Shown piece after piece: positions 47,821 through 55,590 of a stretch of DNA of 64,000 bases. Positions within the stretch are counted from its first letter, which is position 1, and each line of letters starts with the position of its first letter. Position numbers and translations under genes: made by a program. Source of the DNA: Lentibacillus amyloliquefaciens (lineage in GTDB: Bacteria > Bacillota > Bacilli > Bacillales > Amphibacillaceae); assembly GCF_001307805.1 (NCBI RefSeq), contig NZ_CP013862.1, positions 1,736,001 to 1,800,000 on the forward strand, given 5' to 3'. The notes under the pieces are model-generated. The model had not been told where the DNA came from, searched no databases, and saw only the letters and a program-made list of their open reading frames with translations.

Positions 47821-49191
47821 ATGTTTCCGGTGCAGCCAAAATATAAGCCGGCGTTGGTTGAATCAATTCTATTTTTTATTTTAACAGTTAGTCTCATCAG
47901 TTATTTTTTAATTGGGCTGGGAACAGAACCGCACATTCCGATCCTAATCGCTCTGTTGCTTACAGTCACATATGGGCTGGCTAGAGGCATTTCTTTCAAA
48001 GACCTTGAAGAGAGTATGATCGCCGGAGCCAGGTCAGGCATGGCAGCTGTTTTCCTCTTTTTAGTAATCGGTATATTGATCAGCAGCTGGATGATCAGTG
48101 GAACAATTCCCCTCTTGATCAACACTGGTTTCACCTTTATCGGGGGAACGTGGTTTTATGGTATTGTGTTTGCTGTTACAGCCATCATTGGCGTTTCATT
48201 GGGCAGTTCGCTGACAACTGTTGCAACAATTGGGGTCGCTTTTATCGGGATGGCAAGCGCGATGGATGCATCGATGGCCATTACAGCCGGTGCAATCGTC
48301 TCCGGAGCATTTTTCGGTGATAAAATGTCTCCCTTGTCAGATACAACAAATTTGGCTTCCACGATTGTCCAAGTCGATTTGTTCAGTCATATTAAACATA
48401 TGAGTCTGACGACTATTCCGGCATTTCTCATTTCATTTGTTATTTTTGCAATTCTGTCACCCGCTGAAACCGTTTCTGTAGAAAATTTGGACGCATATAT
48501 GACAAGTCTGGAAGCGACCGGCCTGATTCATTGGACGTCTTGGATACCGCTTGTCATCCTGGTTTTGGCCACATTTTTTCGAATACCTGCATTCATTTCT
48601 TTAGCCGTGAGCAGCGTGATAGCAACATTTCTTGCCAGTATAACGAGCGGTCTTTCCTGGGGCGATATTTGGGCGATCTGGTTTAACGGCTATACAGCTG
48701 AAACCGGTTTTGAACCCGTAGACAGCTTATTGACAAAAGGCGGCATCAACAGCATGTTGTTTACAATTTCACTTGTCATTTTGGCACTTGGATTTGGAGG
48801 GCTGTTATTCGTAACAGGCATTATCCCCTCAATCTTGTCATCATTCCAGGAAAAACTGCAAAAAGTGCGGTCGATTATTATATCAACCGCTTCAACAGCA
48901 ATTGGTATTAACGTACTGATTGGCGAACAATACTTGTCTGTAATGCTGACGGGGGAAACATTTAAAGGTGTGTACAAGCAAGCTGGGTTGTCCAATAAGG
49001 TATTGGCCAGGTCCCTGGAGGATGCCGGTACCGTTATTAACCCGCTCGTTCCATGGAGTGTGTGCGGTGTGTTTATTGCTGATGTCCTCGGTGTCCCAGT
49101 AGTGACTTACCTGCCATTTGCCTTTTTCTGCCTGCTAAGCCCGCTCATTACGATGACTTTTGGCGGAAGAGTTTTGAAAATACGAAAATAA
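47821..49191 (+). CDS. NhaC-family sodium-coupled transporter, T-box controlled
   Basis: A 456-residue protein with about eleven membrane segments: GARSGMAAVFLFLVIGILIS, GSSLTTVATIGVAFIGMAS and SGAFFGDKMSPLSDTTNLA are NhaC-family blocks. NhaC members include Na+/H+ antiporters, malate/lactate antiporters and predicted amino-acid transporters. The upstream T-box argues for an amino acid, most likely tyrosine, as substrate. ATG 47821 follows AAAGGAGG. A repeat element separates it from the T-box terminator. Confidence 0.87.
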   Translation: MFPVQPKYKPALVESILFFILTVSLISYFLIGLGTEPHIPILIALLLTVTYGLARGISFKDLEESMIAGARSGMAAVFLFLVIGILISSWMISGTIPLLINTGFTFIGGTWFYGIVFAVTAIIGVSLGSSLTTVATIGVAFIGMASAMDASMAITAGAIVSGAFFGDKMSPLSDTTNLASTIVQVDLFSHIKHMSLTTIPAFLISFVIFAILSPAETVSVENLDAYMTSLEATGLIHWTSWIPLVILVLATFFRIPAFISLAVSSVIATFLASITSGLSWGDIWAIWFNGYTAETGFEPVDSLLTKGGINSMLFTISLVILALGFGGLLFVTGIIPSILSSFQEKLQKVRSIIISTASTAIGINVLIGEQYLSVMLTGETFKGVYKQAGLSNKVLARSLEDAGTVINPLVPWSVCGVFIADVLGVPVVTYLPFAFFCLLSPLITMTFGGRVLKIRK

Positions 49192-49213
49192 TTCATCTTA
49201 GGTGTTGTCATGT

Positions 49214-49242
49214 AAAAAATCCCCATGGGCAGGGGATTTTTT
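49214..49242. terminator. Bidirectional terminator after the NhaC-family gene
   Basis: AAAAAATCCCC pairs with GGGGATTTTTT; it also touches the stop codon of the convergent cobalamin-binding gene. Confidence 0.88.
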
Positions 49243-50005
49243 AGTCCAATATTTCTGTCAATTTCCGCAGACCTTCAAGCAATCTTGGTGAAGGACGGCA
49301 AAAAAGCGATTCTTCCAGGACATGAATGTTGTCACCTTTAACAGCCTTCATCTCCTGCCAGCCAGGCCTTCGCTTCACAAGCTCAGGTCGCATTTTCGAC
49401 TCCTTTACACCTACCCAAACCATACAAATATAATCAGGCTCGCGAACTTTGACATCTTCCCAGTCTGTCTGTACGCTCGCTTTATCTTCGGTATCAAAAA
49501 TATTGCGCGCACCAGCCAACTGACTTATTTCGGTAAGCCAATTGATACCACCGGGTGTAAAAACCGGCTTCGGCCACCATTCCCAGTATAAAGACGGCCT
49601 ATAGTCCTTGTTTCGTGCCGCTTCACGGAAGTTTTCGACCTCGCTGCGGAATGCGGCAGCCTTATCCAGACCAAGTTTTTCCTCACCCAGTGCTTTTCCG
49701 GTAATTTCAAGGTCACCGGCAATCTCTTCTAAAGAATTAGGGTTCAGAATTATATACGGTAATTTCCGTTCATCAAGCGCTTCAATATTTTTCTCCATAC
49801 CCGGAACGCTGAGTGAAGCAATTACCAAATCGGGATTTAATTCTTCCACTTTGTCCATATCAATTGATAAATCCGGGCCGACCTTTGGCAAATGCTGCAC
49901 TTCCGATGGCCAGTCGGAATAGTTATCAACACCGACCAGCAAATCCGTTTTCCCGAGATATTCGACAACTTCTGTGTTGCTTGGACAGATTGAGACGACG
50001 CGCAT
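49241..50005 (-). CDS. Cobalamin-binding BtuF-like protein without signal peptide
   Basis: A 254-residue periplasmic-binding-protein fold (TroA/BtuF type): RVVSICPSNTEVVEYLG, KVGPDLSIDMDKVEELNPDL and YWEWWPKPVFTPGGINWL. There is no signal peptide or lipobox, so unlike a transporter lipoprotein it may be cytoplasmic; this group is usually called cobalamin-binding protein. ATG 50005 follows AAGGAGGG. No ABC permease or ATPase is adjacent. Confidence 0.8.
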   Translation of the reverse strand: MRVVSICPSNTEVVEYLGKTDLLVGVDNYSDWPSEVQHLPKVGPDLSIDMDKVEELNPDLVIASLSVPGMEKNIEALDERKLPYIILNPNSLEEIAGDLEITGKALGEEKLGLDKAAAFRSEVENFREAARNKDYRPSLYWEWWPKPVFTPGGINWLTEISQLAGARNIFDTEDKASVQTDWEDVKVREPDYICMVWVGVKESKMRPELVKRRPGWQEMKAVKGDNIHVLEESLFCRPSPRLLEGLRKLTEILD

Positions 50006-50085
50006 CAGCATCCCTCCTTTCCGGAACATCCTGTCTTCAAAAGAATTTCAGACAGCAGTAATTAACGGACAGACTTCTTTTTATA

Positions 50086-50838
50086 TTATTGATCCTGATC
50101 GGTTGTCAGCATTGGGCCATCCTTTGTAATAACAACAGTATGCTCATATTGCGCAGAGCGGCCTTGATCAACCGTGCGGGCAGTCCAGTTGTTGGCATCC
50201 ATTTTACTGTGCCAGCTGCCTTCGTTAATCATAGGTTCTATTGTAATGACCATACCTTCTTTTAACCGCGTACCTTTATTTGGCAAGCCAAAATGCGGAA
50301 TGTGCGGTTCTTCATGCAAAGTCGGACCAATACCATGTCCGGTGAAATCGCGAACGACCGAGAAACCTTCCCCTTCAGCATATGTCTGAATGGCATGACC
50401 GATATCACCGAGCCGATTGCCAGGACGTGCCTGTTCAATTCCTTTATAAAGCGATTGTTTCGTGACGTTGAGAAGTTTTTCGCCTTTTTCATCAAGTTTT
50501 CCGACCTTATAAGTCCATGCCGAATCCGCCAAACCACCATTCAGATTAACGACCATGTCGATTGTTACAATATCCCCTTCAACAAGTTCTTCTTCCCGGG
50601 GAAACCCATGGCAAATCTCATCATTAACCGAGGCGCATGTTGCATAAGGGTAACCACTGAACCCTTTTTGTTCAGGTGTTGCACCATGGTCAGCCAAAAA
50701 CTTTTCCGCAAAGGCATCAATTTCCATCGTCGTGATACCCGGTTTAATCATTTTAGCTATTTCTTTATGGCATTTAACGAGTACATCCCCCGCAGCTTGC
50801 ATTTTTTCAATTTCGCGTTTACTTTTACGTGTAATCAT
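50086..50838 (-). CDS. map: Type I methionine aminopeptidase
   Basis: Removes initiator Met from new proteins. The 250-residue protein has the five metal ligands in IDMVVNLNGGLADSAW (two Asp), GHGIG (His), TIEPM (Glu) and EHTVV (Glu). ATG 50838 follows AAAGG and the block MITRKSKREIEKMQAAGDVL is a normal Map start. The frame stays open for another 108 codons upstream, but that extension is an intergenic repeat (51052-51168), not protein. This is likely one of two Map paralogues, since it is not in the ribosomal-protein operon. Confidence 0.93.
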   Translation of the reverse strand: MITRKSKREIEKMQAAGDVLVKCHKEIAKMIKPGITTMEIDAFAEKFLADHGATPEQKGFSGYPYATCASVNDEICHGFPREEELVEGDIVTIDMVVNLNGGLADSAWTYKVGKLDEKGEKLLNVTKQSLYKGIEQARPGNRLGDIGHAIQTYAEGEGFSVVRDFTGHGIGPTLHEEPHIPHFGLPNKGTRLKEGMVITIEPMINEGSWHSKMDANNWTARTVDQGRSAQYEHTVVITKDGPMLTTDQDQ

Positions 50839-50924
50839 ATCGTTCGTCCTTTCTCCAAAACCTTCTTTAAAACGAGCATCCAAAAACCAACTATCCAGCC
50901 CATTCACTCCAATAATTGTACCAC

Positions 50925-50965
50925 AAAGTAAAACTTCATTCAGGGGGCGATTTTTCCCGGTGAAT
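50925..50965 (+). repeat. Remnant of the two-hairpin element (hairpin 1 only)
   Basis: AAAACTTCATTCAGGGGG, then a loop and CCCGGTGAATGT, resembles the first hairpin of copies at 19753 and 53460. The second half is missing. It lies antisense, just upstream of map. Confidence 0.5.
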
Positions 50966-51051
50966 GTCCGCAGTTTTCGTTCCCCGCGAATTCCACCAGA
51001 AAAAATACAGAGGAGCAGATCCTTCCCCTGCATTTTAAAAAAAACTGTTTT

Positions 51052-51168
51052 TAGAGGTTGTTCAAAAAGTCCGGTGAAAATGACACGTTGGCTTGTTTCT
51101 CCGCTGCTCGAAATTGCGTCGCCTCGAACTTCCCGGTCCTTTTTATCCTCCTTTTTGAACACGCTCTT
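51052..51168. repeat. Small element with terminal inverted repeats (MITE-like)
   Basis: About 117 bp bounded by TTAGAGGTTGTTCAAAAAGT and, inverted, AAAGAGCGTGTTCAAAAAGG. The inside is GC-richer and matches a short intergenic repeat I have seen in other Bacillaceae. It has no ORF of its own; read on the minus strand it creates a false N-terminal extension of map. Confidence 0.75.
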
Positions 51169-51175
51169 TTAGTCT

Positions 51176-51934
51176 TTAAAAGTAGTCTGAGGCGTGATAT
51201 ATTTTACCATTTTCGACACTTGTCTCATCAGTCAATATATCAATGAGTATACCGCCGATTGCATCAGTACTTTTGAGCTTATTATTTTCTTTATATGCCC
51301 GAAATTGTTCAACGTCACGAAAAGCATCTTCATCGCTTGCGCGGATTCTTTCCTGCATTTCAGTATCCATGATTCCCGGACTGAAGGCAATAACTTTATT
51401 TTGGGTATTTAATTCTTCCTGTTCAAGAGCTGCGGTTTGAGTAAACATATTGATGCCGGCCTTGGATGTGCAATAGGCGCTCCAGCCATACATCGGTCTT
51501 TCCGCCGCTCCTGACGAGATCGTTGTTCCAATAAACCTGATATCCTTTTCAACTGCATTTTTTAAAAACAAATTCGTCAGGATCATCGGGGCGATGGTGT
51601 TCACCTGCATATGATGTGCCACGTCAGCACTTTCGGTATTCATGGATTTATCTACGGGTTCAAGCACCGCAGCATTATTAATTAAGTAAACTGTCTCCGG
51701 CTCTCGCGAAAAGATCTCCTCACTAATTTGTGAAAAGGTTTGTTCCGTTTCCTCCAGATCACCCAGATCACAGGCATAATGTTTATAATCAACATTGTTC
51801 TCAAGAGCAATATCAGCCAATTTGTCCTGACTGCTTCGGGATACGCCAACGACATTAATGCCTGATTCCATTAGCAGCTTAGCAATTGATTCACCTAACC
51901 CTTTTGAAACACCAGTAACAACTGCATGTCGCAT
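51176..51934 (-). CDS. SDR oxidoreductase, benzil reductase YueD-like
   Basis: A 252-residue NADPH-dependent short-chain dehydrogenase: TGVSKGLGES cofactor loop, NNAAVL, catalytic Ser in GTTISSGAA and YCTSK (Tyr, Lys). It resembles YueD, which reduces benzil to (S)-benzoin; the natural substrate is unknown. ATG 51934 follows AAAGGGGG. Confidence 0.82.
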   Translation of the reverse strand: MRHAVVTGVSKGLGESIAKLLMESGINVVGVSRSSQDKLADIALENNVDYKHYACDLGDLEETEQTFSQISEEIFSREPETVYLINNAAVLEPVDKSMNTESADVAHHMQVNTIAPMILTNLFLKNAVEKDIRFIGTTISSGAAERPMYGWSAYCTSKAGINMFTQTAALEQEELNTQNKVIAFSPGIMDTEMQERIRASDEDAFRDVEQFRAYKENNKLKSTDAIGGILIDILTDETSVENGKIYHASDYF

Positions 51935-52051
51935 AAAATGATCCCCCTTTCATTTATATACTAAGTACTTACCCATTTCACCCGATTGAAAACCATTCGC
52001 CCTGTCCATTGATTTGTTCTGTATTCGGGCAGAGGACCAGAACAACGACTT

Positions 52052-53419
52052 TTAATCGTTGATTTCCGCCCAATAGCGCACAAGCGTTTCCATACCCTTA
52101 TCAAAACTGTCTAATGGAAAGCTCTCATTCGGTGAGTGCAGCCTGTCATCAGGGGTGCCAAACCCGAGCAACACAATCGGTATATTATAAATGTCTTCAA
52201 TCCACTCAACAACCGGGATAGATCCGCCCATCCGCACATAGACTGTCTCTTTGTCAAATGCTTCCGAATAGCTTTTGGCCGCTTTTTTAATGAGCGGATT
52301 ATCCGGCGCCACTTTGTACGCTTTTGCCGACAGTTTTTCTTTTTTCACTTCAACGGTTACTCCTGTTGGCGCAACATTATGAATATGCGCCTCAAGCAAT
52401 TCCTGTATTTTTGCAGGATCCTGGCCGGGAACAAGACGGCAGGTGATTTTTGCTGTCGCCGTTGATGGGATAATCGTTTTTGTCCCTTCTCCCTGATAAC
52501 CGCCATACATTCCGTTAATTTCAAAAGTAGGCCTTGCCATAGTATGTTCTTTAGCAGTGTAGCCTTTTTCAGATACAGTCTCATTAACACCTGTAGACGC
52601 TTCGTAATATTCACCCTGGACATTTTTAATCAGTTCCCGCTCATGCTCAGTAAGCGGTTCAACACCGTCATAAAAGCCATCAACGGTTACAACTTCATCT
52701 TCATTCTTCATCGAAGCCAGAATATGATTGAGAGCCATAATCGGATTGCGGACAGCTCCTCCATACATGCCTGAATGCAGGTCATGGTCAGGACCCGTTA
52801 CATTTATCTCAATCCCTGTAAACCCTTTTAACCCGTACAAAATAGTGGGCTGATTTTCAGAAACCATTCCGGAATCTGAAATAACAGCAAAATCAGCATC
52901 GAATTGGTCTTTCTTATCATGCAGCGTTTTGTAAAGATTTTCACTGCCGATTTCTTCTTCCCCTTCAATACAGACTTTGACATTCAACGGCAGCTTTCCT
53001 TCTGTGTTCATATAAGCTTCAAAAACAGCCAAGTGCATGAAAACCTGTCCTTTATCATCACTTGAACCGCGCGCATATAAACGGCCATCCCTGACTTCCG
53101 GTTTGAACGGTTCGCTCTTCCACTCCTCAATCGGGTCTACCGGCTGAACATCATAATGGCCATAAAATAATACAGTCGGCGCATCAGAGCCTGCCTGGTT
53201 ATATTCAGCAAAAATGAGCGGATGACCCCCAGTATCCTGCTGTTCAACCTTATCAAACCCGATTTTCTTTAAATAAGATTCCAAGTACTCAGCGGCTTCG
53301 TTAATATCTTGTTTATGTACACTGTCCGTACTGACACTTGGTATCGATAAAAATGAATGGAGCTTATCCAGCAGCTGCTTACGATTTTCGGATAAATACT
53401 GCAATACTTGCTCACTCAT
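52052..53419 (-). CDS. M20-family dipeptidase
   Basis: A 455-residue metallopeptidase (M20A/CNDP-like). Metal sites: LFYGHYDVQPVDP (His), GSSDDKGQ (Asp), EGEEEIGSEN (Glu), ISDSGM and a C-terminal His in DDRLHSPNESF. Lid domain with GPDHDLHSGMYGG. ATG 53419 follows GGAG. Cleaves dipeptides in the cytoplasm. Confidence 0.9.
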   Translation of the reverse strand: MSEQVLQYLSENRKQLLDKLHSFLSIPSVSTDSVHKQDINEAAEYLESYLKKIGFDKVEQQDTGGHPLIFAEYNQAGSDAPTVLFYGHYDVQPVDPIEEWKSEPFKPEVRDGRLYARGSSDDKGQVFMHLAVFEAYMNTEGKLPLNVKVCIEGEEEIGSENLYKTLHDKKDQFDADFAVISDSGMVSENQPTILYGLKGFTGIEINVTGPDHDLHSGMYGGAVRNPIMALNHILASMKNEDEVVTVDGFYDGVEPLTEHERELIKNVQGEYYEASTGVNETVSEKGYTAKEHTMARPTFEINGMYGGYQGEGTKTIIPSTATAKITCRLVPGQDPAKIQELLEAHIHNVAPTGVTVEVKKEKLSAKAYKVAPDNPLIKKAAKSYSEAFDKETVYVRMGGSIPVVEWIEDIYNIPIVLLGFGTPDDRLHSPNESFPLDSFDKGMETLVRYWAEIND

Positions 53420-53459
53420 TGGCCTCAACTCCTTCCATAGATTTTATCTCATTTTAGCA

Positions 53460-53584
53460 TAAAGCGAAACTTCATTCAGCGGAATTGGTTTTCATTCCGA
53501 TGAATGTTAGTTGAGCAGAATCAGGCATTTAGGGACAGTTAGCCGCCGTTCTTCGGCGGGTTACTGACCTTTAGATGCGGGGAA
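53460..53584 (+). repeat. Two-hairpin repeat element, copy 3 (subtype II)
   Basis: Between the dipeptidase start and luxS, oriented against both. Hairpin 1 CATTCAGCGGAAT/ATTCCGATGAATG; linker TTAGTTGAGCAGAATCAGGC; ATTTAGGGACAGTTA; hairpin 2 GCCGCC-gttctt-CGGCGG; tail TTACTGACCTTTAGATGCGG. A second partial start (AAGCGAAACTTCA) follows at 53585. Confidence 0.85.
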
Positions 53585-53618
53585 AAGCGAAACTTCAAGC
53601 GGTGGTCCTTTTCTGAGC

Positions 53619-53646
53619 AAAAAAAGACAGCCTTCCTCAAGACTGC
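53619..53646 (-). terminator. Terminator of luxS
   Basis: On the minus strand CAGTCTT pairs with AAGGCTG and is followed by seven T residues, 37 bp beyond the stop. Confidence 0.82.
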
Positions 53647-53682
53647 CTGATACATAACCATCGCCGATTCAAATCACCTGTG

Positions 53683-54150
53683 TTATTCTGCAAAAACCTG
53701 ATTCCACTCATCTTTTTTAGCGAGCATATCTTCAGCAATCGTTTTCGCACCTTCAAGACTATGGTTGGCTGCCCAGCCGCACTGCACTTCATTGCATGCC
53801 GGCACTTCATCCGCGTTGAGAACATCTTTTAATGTGTTTTCAAGTGCACTAGTGACATCATCATAGCTATCATTGTTCAAGATTTGCAAATAAAAACCTG
53901 TCTGGCATCCCATCGGGCCAATGTCAAGAACATTTTCCATGTGATTGCGGATATTTTCTGCCATTAAATGTTCTATTGAATGTAATCCCGGCATATCCAT
54001 ATGTTCTTTATTCGGCTGTTTAAACCGGATATCGTATTTATATACCTTATCTCCACTCATCCCTGTCGTGACACCAGTCAAACGAACATAAGGCGCTGCA
54101 ACTTTTGTGTGATCCAGATTAAAACTTTCCACGTTCATTTTTTCAGCCAT
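53683..54150 (-). CDS. luxS: S-ribosylhomocysteine lyase LuxS
   Basis: Splits S-ribosylhomocysteine into homocysteine and the AI-2 precursor DPD. The 155-residue protein has the metal motif [14 protein letters not shown] and the catalytic Cys/second-shell region [11 protein letters not shown], with the third ligand His missing from view only because of spacing: [19 protein letters not shown] 54150 follows AAGGAG. Monocistronic. Confidence 0.93.
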   Translation of the reverse strand: MAEKMNVESFNLDHTKVAAPYVRLTGVTTGMSGDKVYKYDIRFKQPNKEHMDMPGLHSIEHLMAENIRNHMENVLDIGPMGCQTGFYLQILNNDSYDDVTSALENTLKDVLNADEVPACNEVQCGWAANHSLEGAKTIAEDMLAKKDEWNQVFAE

Positions 54151-54270
54151 GAATATCGCTCCTTTATTGACTAAAACGCATCATTTCTAACTCAAAGTTA
54201 ACATTAAAACCAGCAAGTGTAAAAAATTCTGTACACGGAACGATTATTCATTGAAGATTGAATGACAAAC

Positions 54271-54309
54271 AAAAAAGGGTGAACACATGACCTGTGCCAC
54301 CCTTTTTTT
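54271..54309. terminator. Bidirectional terminator between the spore lipoprotein gene and luxS
   Basis: AAAAAAGGGTG pairs with CACCCTTTTTTT, with an inner ACACA/TGTG pairing. Confidence 0.88.
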
Positions 54310-54314
54310 GTTTG

Positions 54315-54992
54315 TTAATTATTATCCTGCTGTGGAAAGACGCGTTCAATCATATTGCCCATTTGGTCGAACAGCCCTTCAACAGGTTCACCGCTGTCAG
54401 CATCATCAGCATAATTATTGGCCAGATCCATGAAATCAGGGTTTGTCGACACATACACATTGTCAACGTCCGAATCCACATCTTTTACGATGCCGGAGAT
54501 TTTTTCTTTCACAGCATCTGTGAGCTCGCCGCCTTTATTGTTGTTATCGTTATTATTGGTTGTCCCATTAATATTTGCGCCGTTATTATTGTTGGTATTG
54601 TTGTTGGCGTTGTTACCATTATTATTGTTGCCGTTGTTGTCCTGGTCAAGTTCAGCAGCTACATATGCATTATTGTCCGTTTTGATAACATAGGCATTGT
54701 CAATTCCATCAACGTCGTTTGCAATACGTTCGGCTGCTTCATCAGCCAATTCATACTGATCTTCATTATTTCCTCCGTCATTTGTATTGCGTGTCCGGTT
54801 GCCATTGTTAAACTCGTTGTCGTTCCGGTTGTTCATGTTGTCGTTATCCATATCACCATCAAAACGGGTTTGTTCAACATTATTATCATTTTGACCTTCT
54901 TCTGTACCATTGTTGTTCTGGTTATCGGTTCCACAAGCAGCAAGAACAAGGAACATGGCAATCAGTAATAGGCTAAAAAGTTTCCATTTCAT
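54315..54992 (-). CDS. YhcN/YlaJ-family sporulation lipoprotein, Asn-rich
   Basis: A 225-residue lipoprotein: lipobox LAAC (Cys 20), an Asn/Asp-rich linker to about residue 78, then the YhcN/YlaJ domain (ELADEAAERIANDVDGIDNAYVI, and KEKISGIVKDVDSDVDNVYVS). The domain is split by an Asn/Gly run of about 35 residues (about 119-153). Family members sit in the spore inner membrane or cortex region and influence germination. ATG 54992 follows AAGGAGG. Confidence 0.85.
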   Translation of the reverse strand: MKWKLFSLLLIAMFLVLAACGTDNQNNNGTEEGQNDNNVEQTRFDGDMDNDNMNNRNDNEFNNGNRTRNTNDGGNNEDQYELADEAAERIANDVDGIDNAYVIKTDNNAYVAAELDQDNNGNNNNGNNANNNTNNNNGANINGTTNNNDNNNKGGELTDAVKEKISGIVKDVDSDVDNVYVSTNPDFMDLANNYADDADSGEPVEGLFDQMGNMIERVFPQQDNN

Positions 54993-55151
54993 AGTTAAAT
55001 CCTCCTTACCGTTTTGTCGTTAGTATGCAGCAGTAATAAGGATTTATACGTTAACAGAAATTGGCAATGACACCAAATTTGTTTCAGACAATATAAATGA
55101 AATTTGGGAAGGCTAATAACTGATCCTTTTCTATATGAAGGAGGTCAAATA

Positions 55152-55388
55152 ATGGAAATAGCTGATTATGACAAAGCGTTATATTTCACCTTGTGGGGAC
55201 AGTGGGATGAATTGCTTGTACTGATGGTACGCACAAATGATGACATGCTGTCCAAAAAAATCCAGTTTTTCCTGCATGCTTATCACTACTCGCCTGAACA
55301 AGTAAAAATTATCGAAACACATGACGAGTTGCTGTATTATATTGACCATGCTATGAAATACACGCCACCTGTTGCGATGGAAGTATAA
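55152..55388 (+). CDS. YhdB-like small protein
   Basis: A 78-residue soluble protein: EIADYDKALYFTLWGQWDEL, then MVRTNDDMLSKKIQFFLHAY. Resembles the B. subtilis YhdB family, function unknown. ATG 55152 is preceded by AAGGAGG at good spacing. Its 3' flank is the left end of the IS element. Confidence 0.65.
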   Translation: MEIADYDKALYFTLWGQWDELLVLMVRTNDDMLSKKIQFFLHAYHYSPEQVKIIETHDELLYYIDHAMKYTPPVAMEV

Positions 55389-55459
55389 AAAAATACCTTT
55401 ACAGGGTTGTAAAGCACTTTAAAGTAGGAAAGAGGCTGGGACAAAACCCAGTAAAATTG

Positions 55460-55505
55460 AAAAAGCGTGGTACTTATCGATTAGGTAATGTACCACGCTT
55501 TTTTT
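55460..55505 (+). terminator. Terminator at the left end of the IS
   Basis: AAAGCGTGGTAC pairs with GTACCACGCTTT, followed by T residues; likely shields the transposase from read-through transcription. Confidence 0.85.
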
Positions 55506-55590
55506 ATATTATCGTTAATTTTTAGTAAACAAAAAGGATCGCCTCTGATAAAATTAAAGTAACCACACAATAACCATCGGAGGGATCCTT

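Noticed and set aside
50839..51162. Long N-terminal extension of methionine aminopeptidase
   Set aside because: It is translated from the terminal-inverted-repeat element and intergenic DNA; the conserved start with a ribosome-binding site is at 50838.
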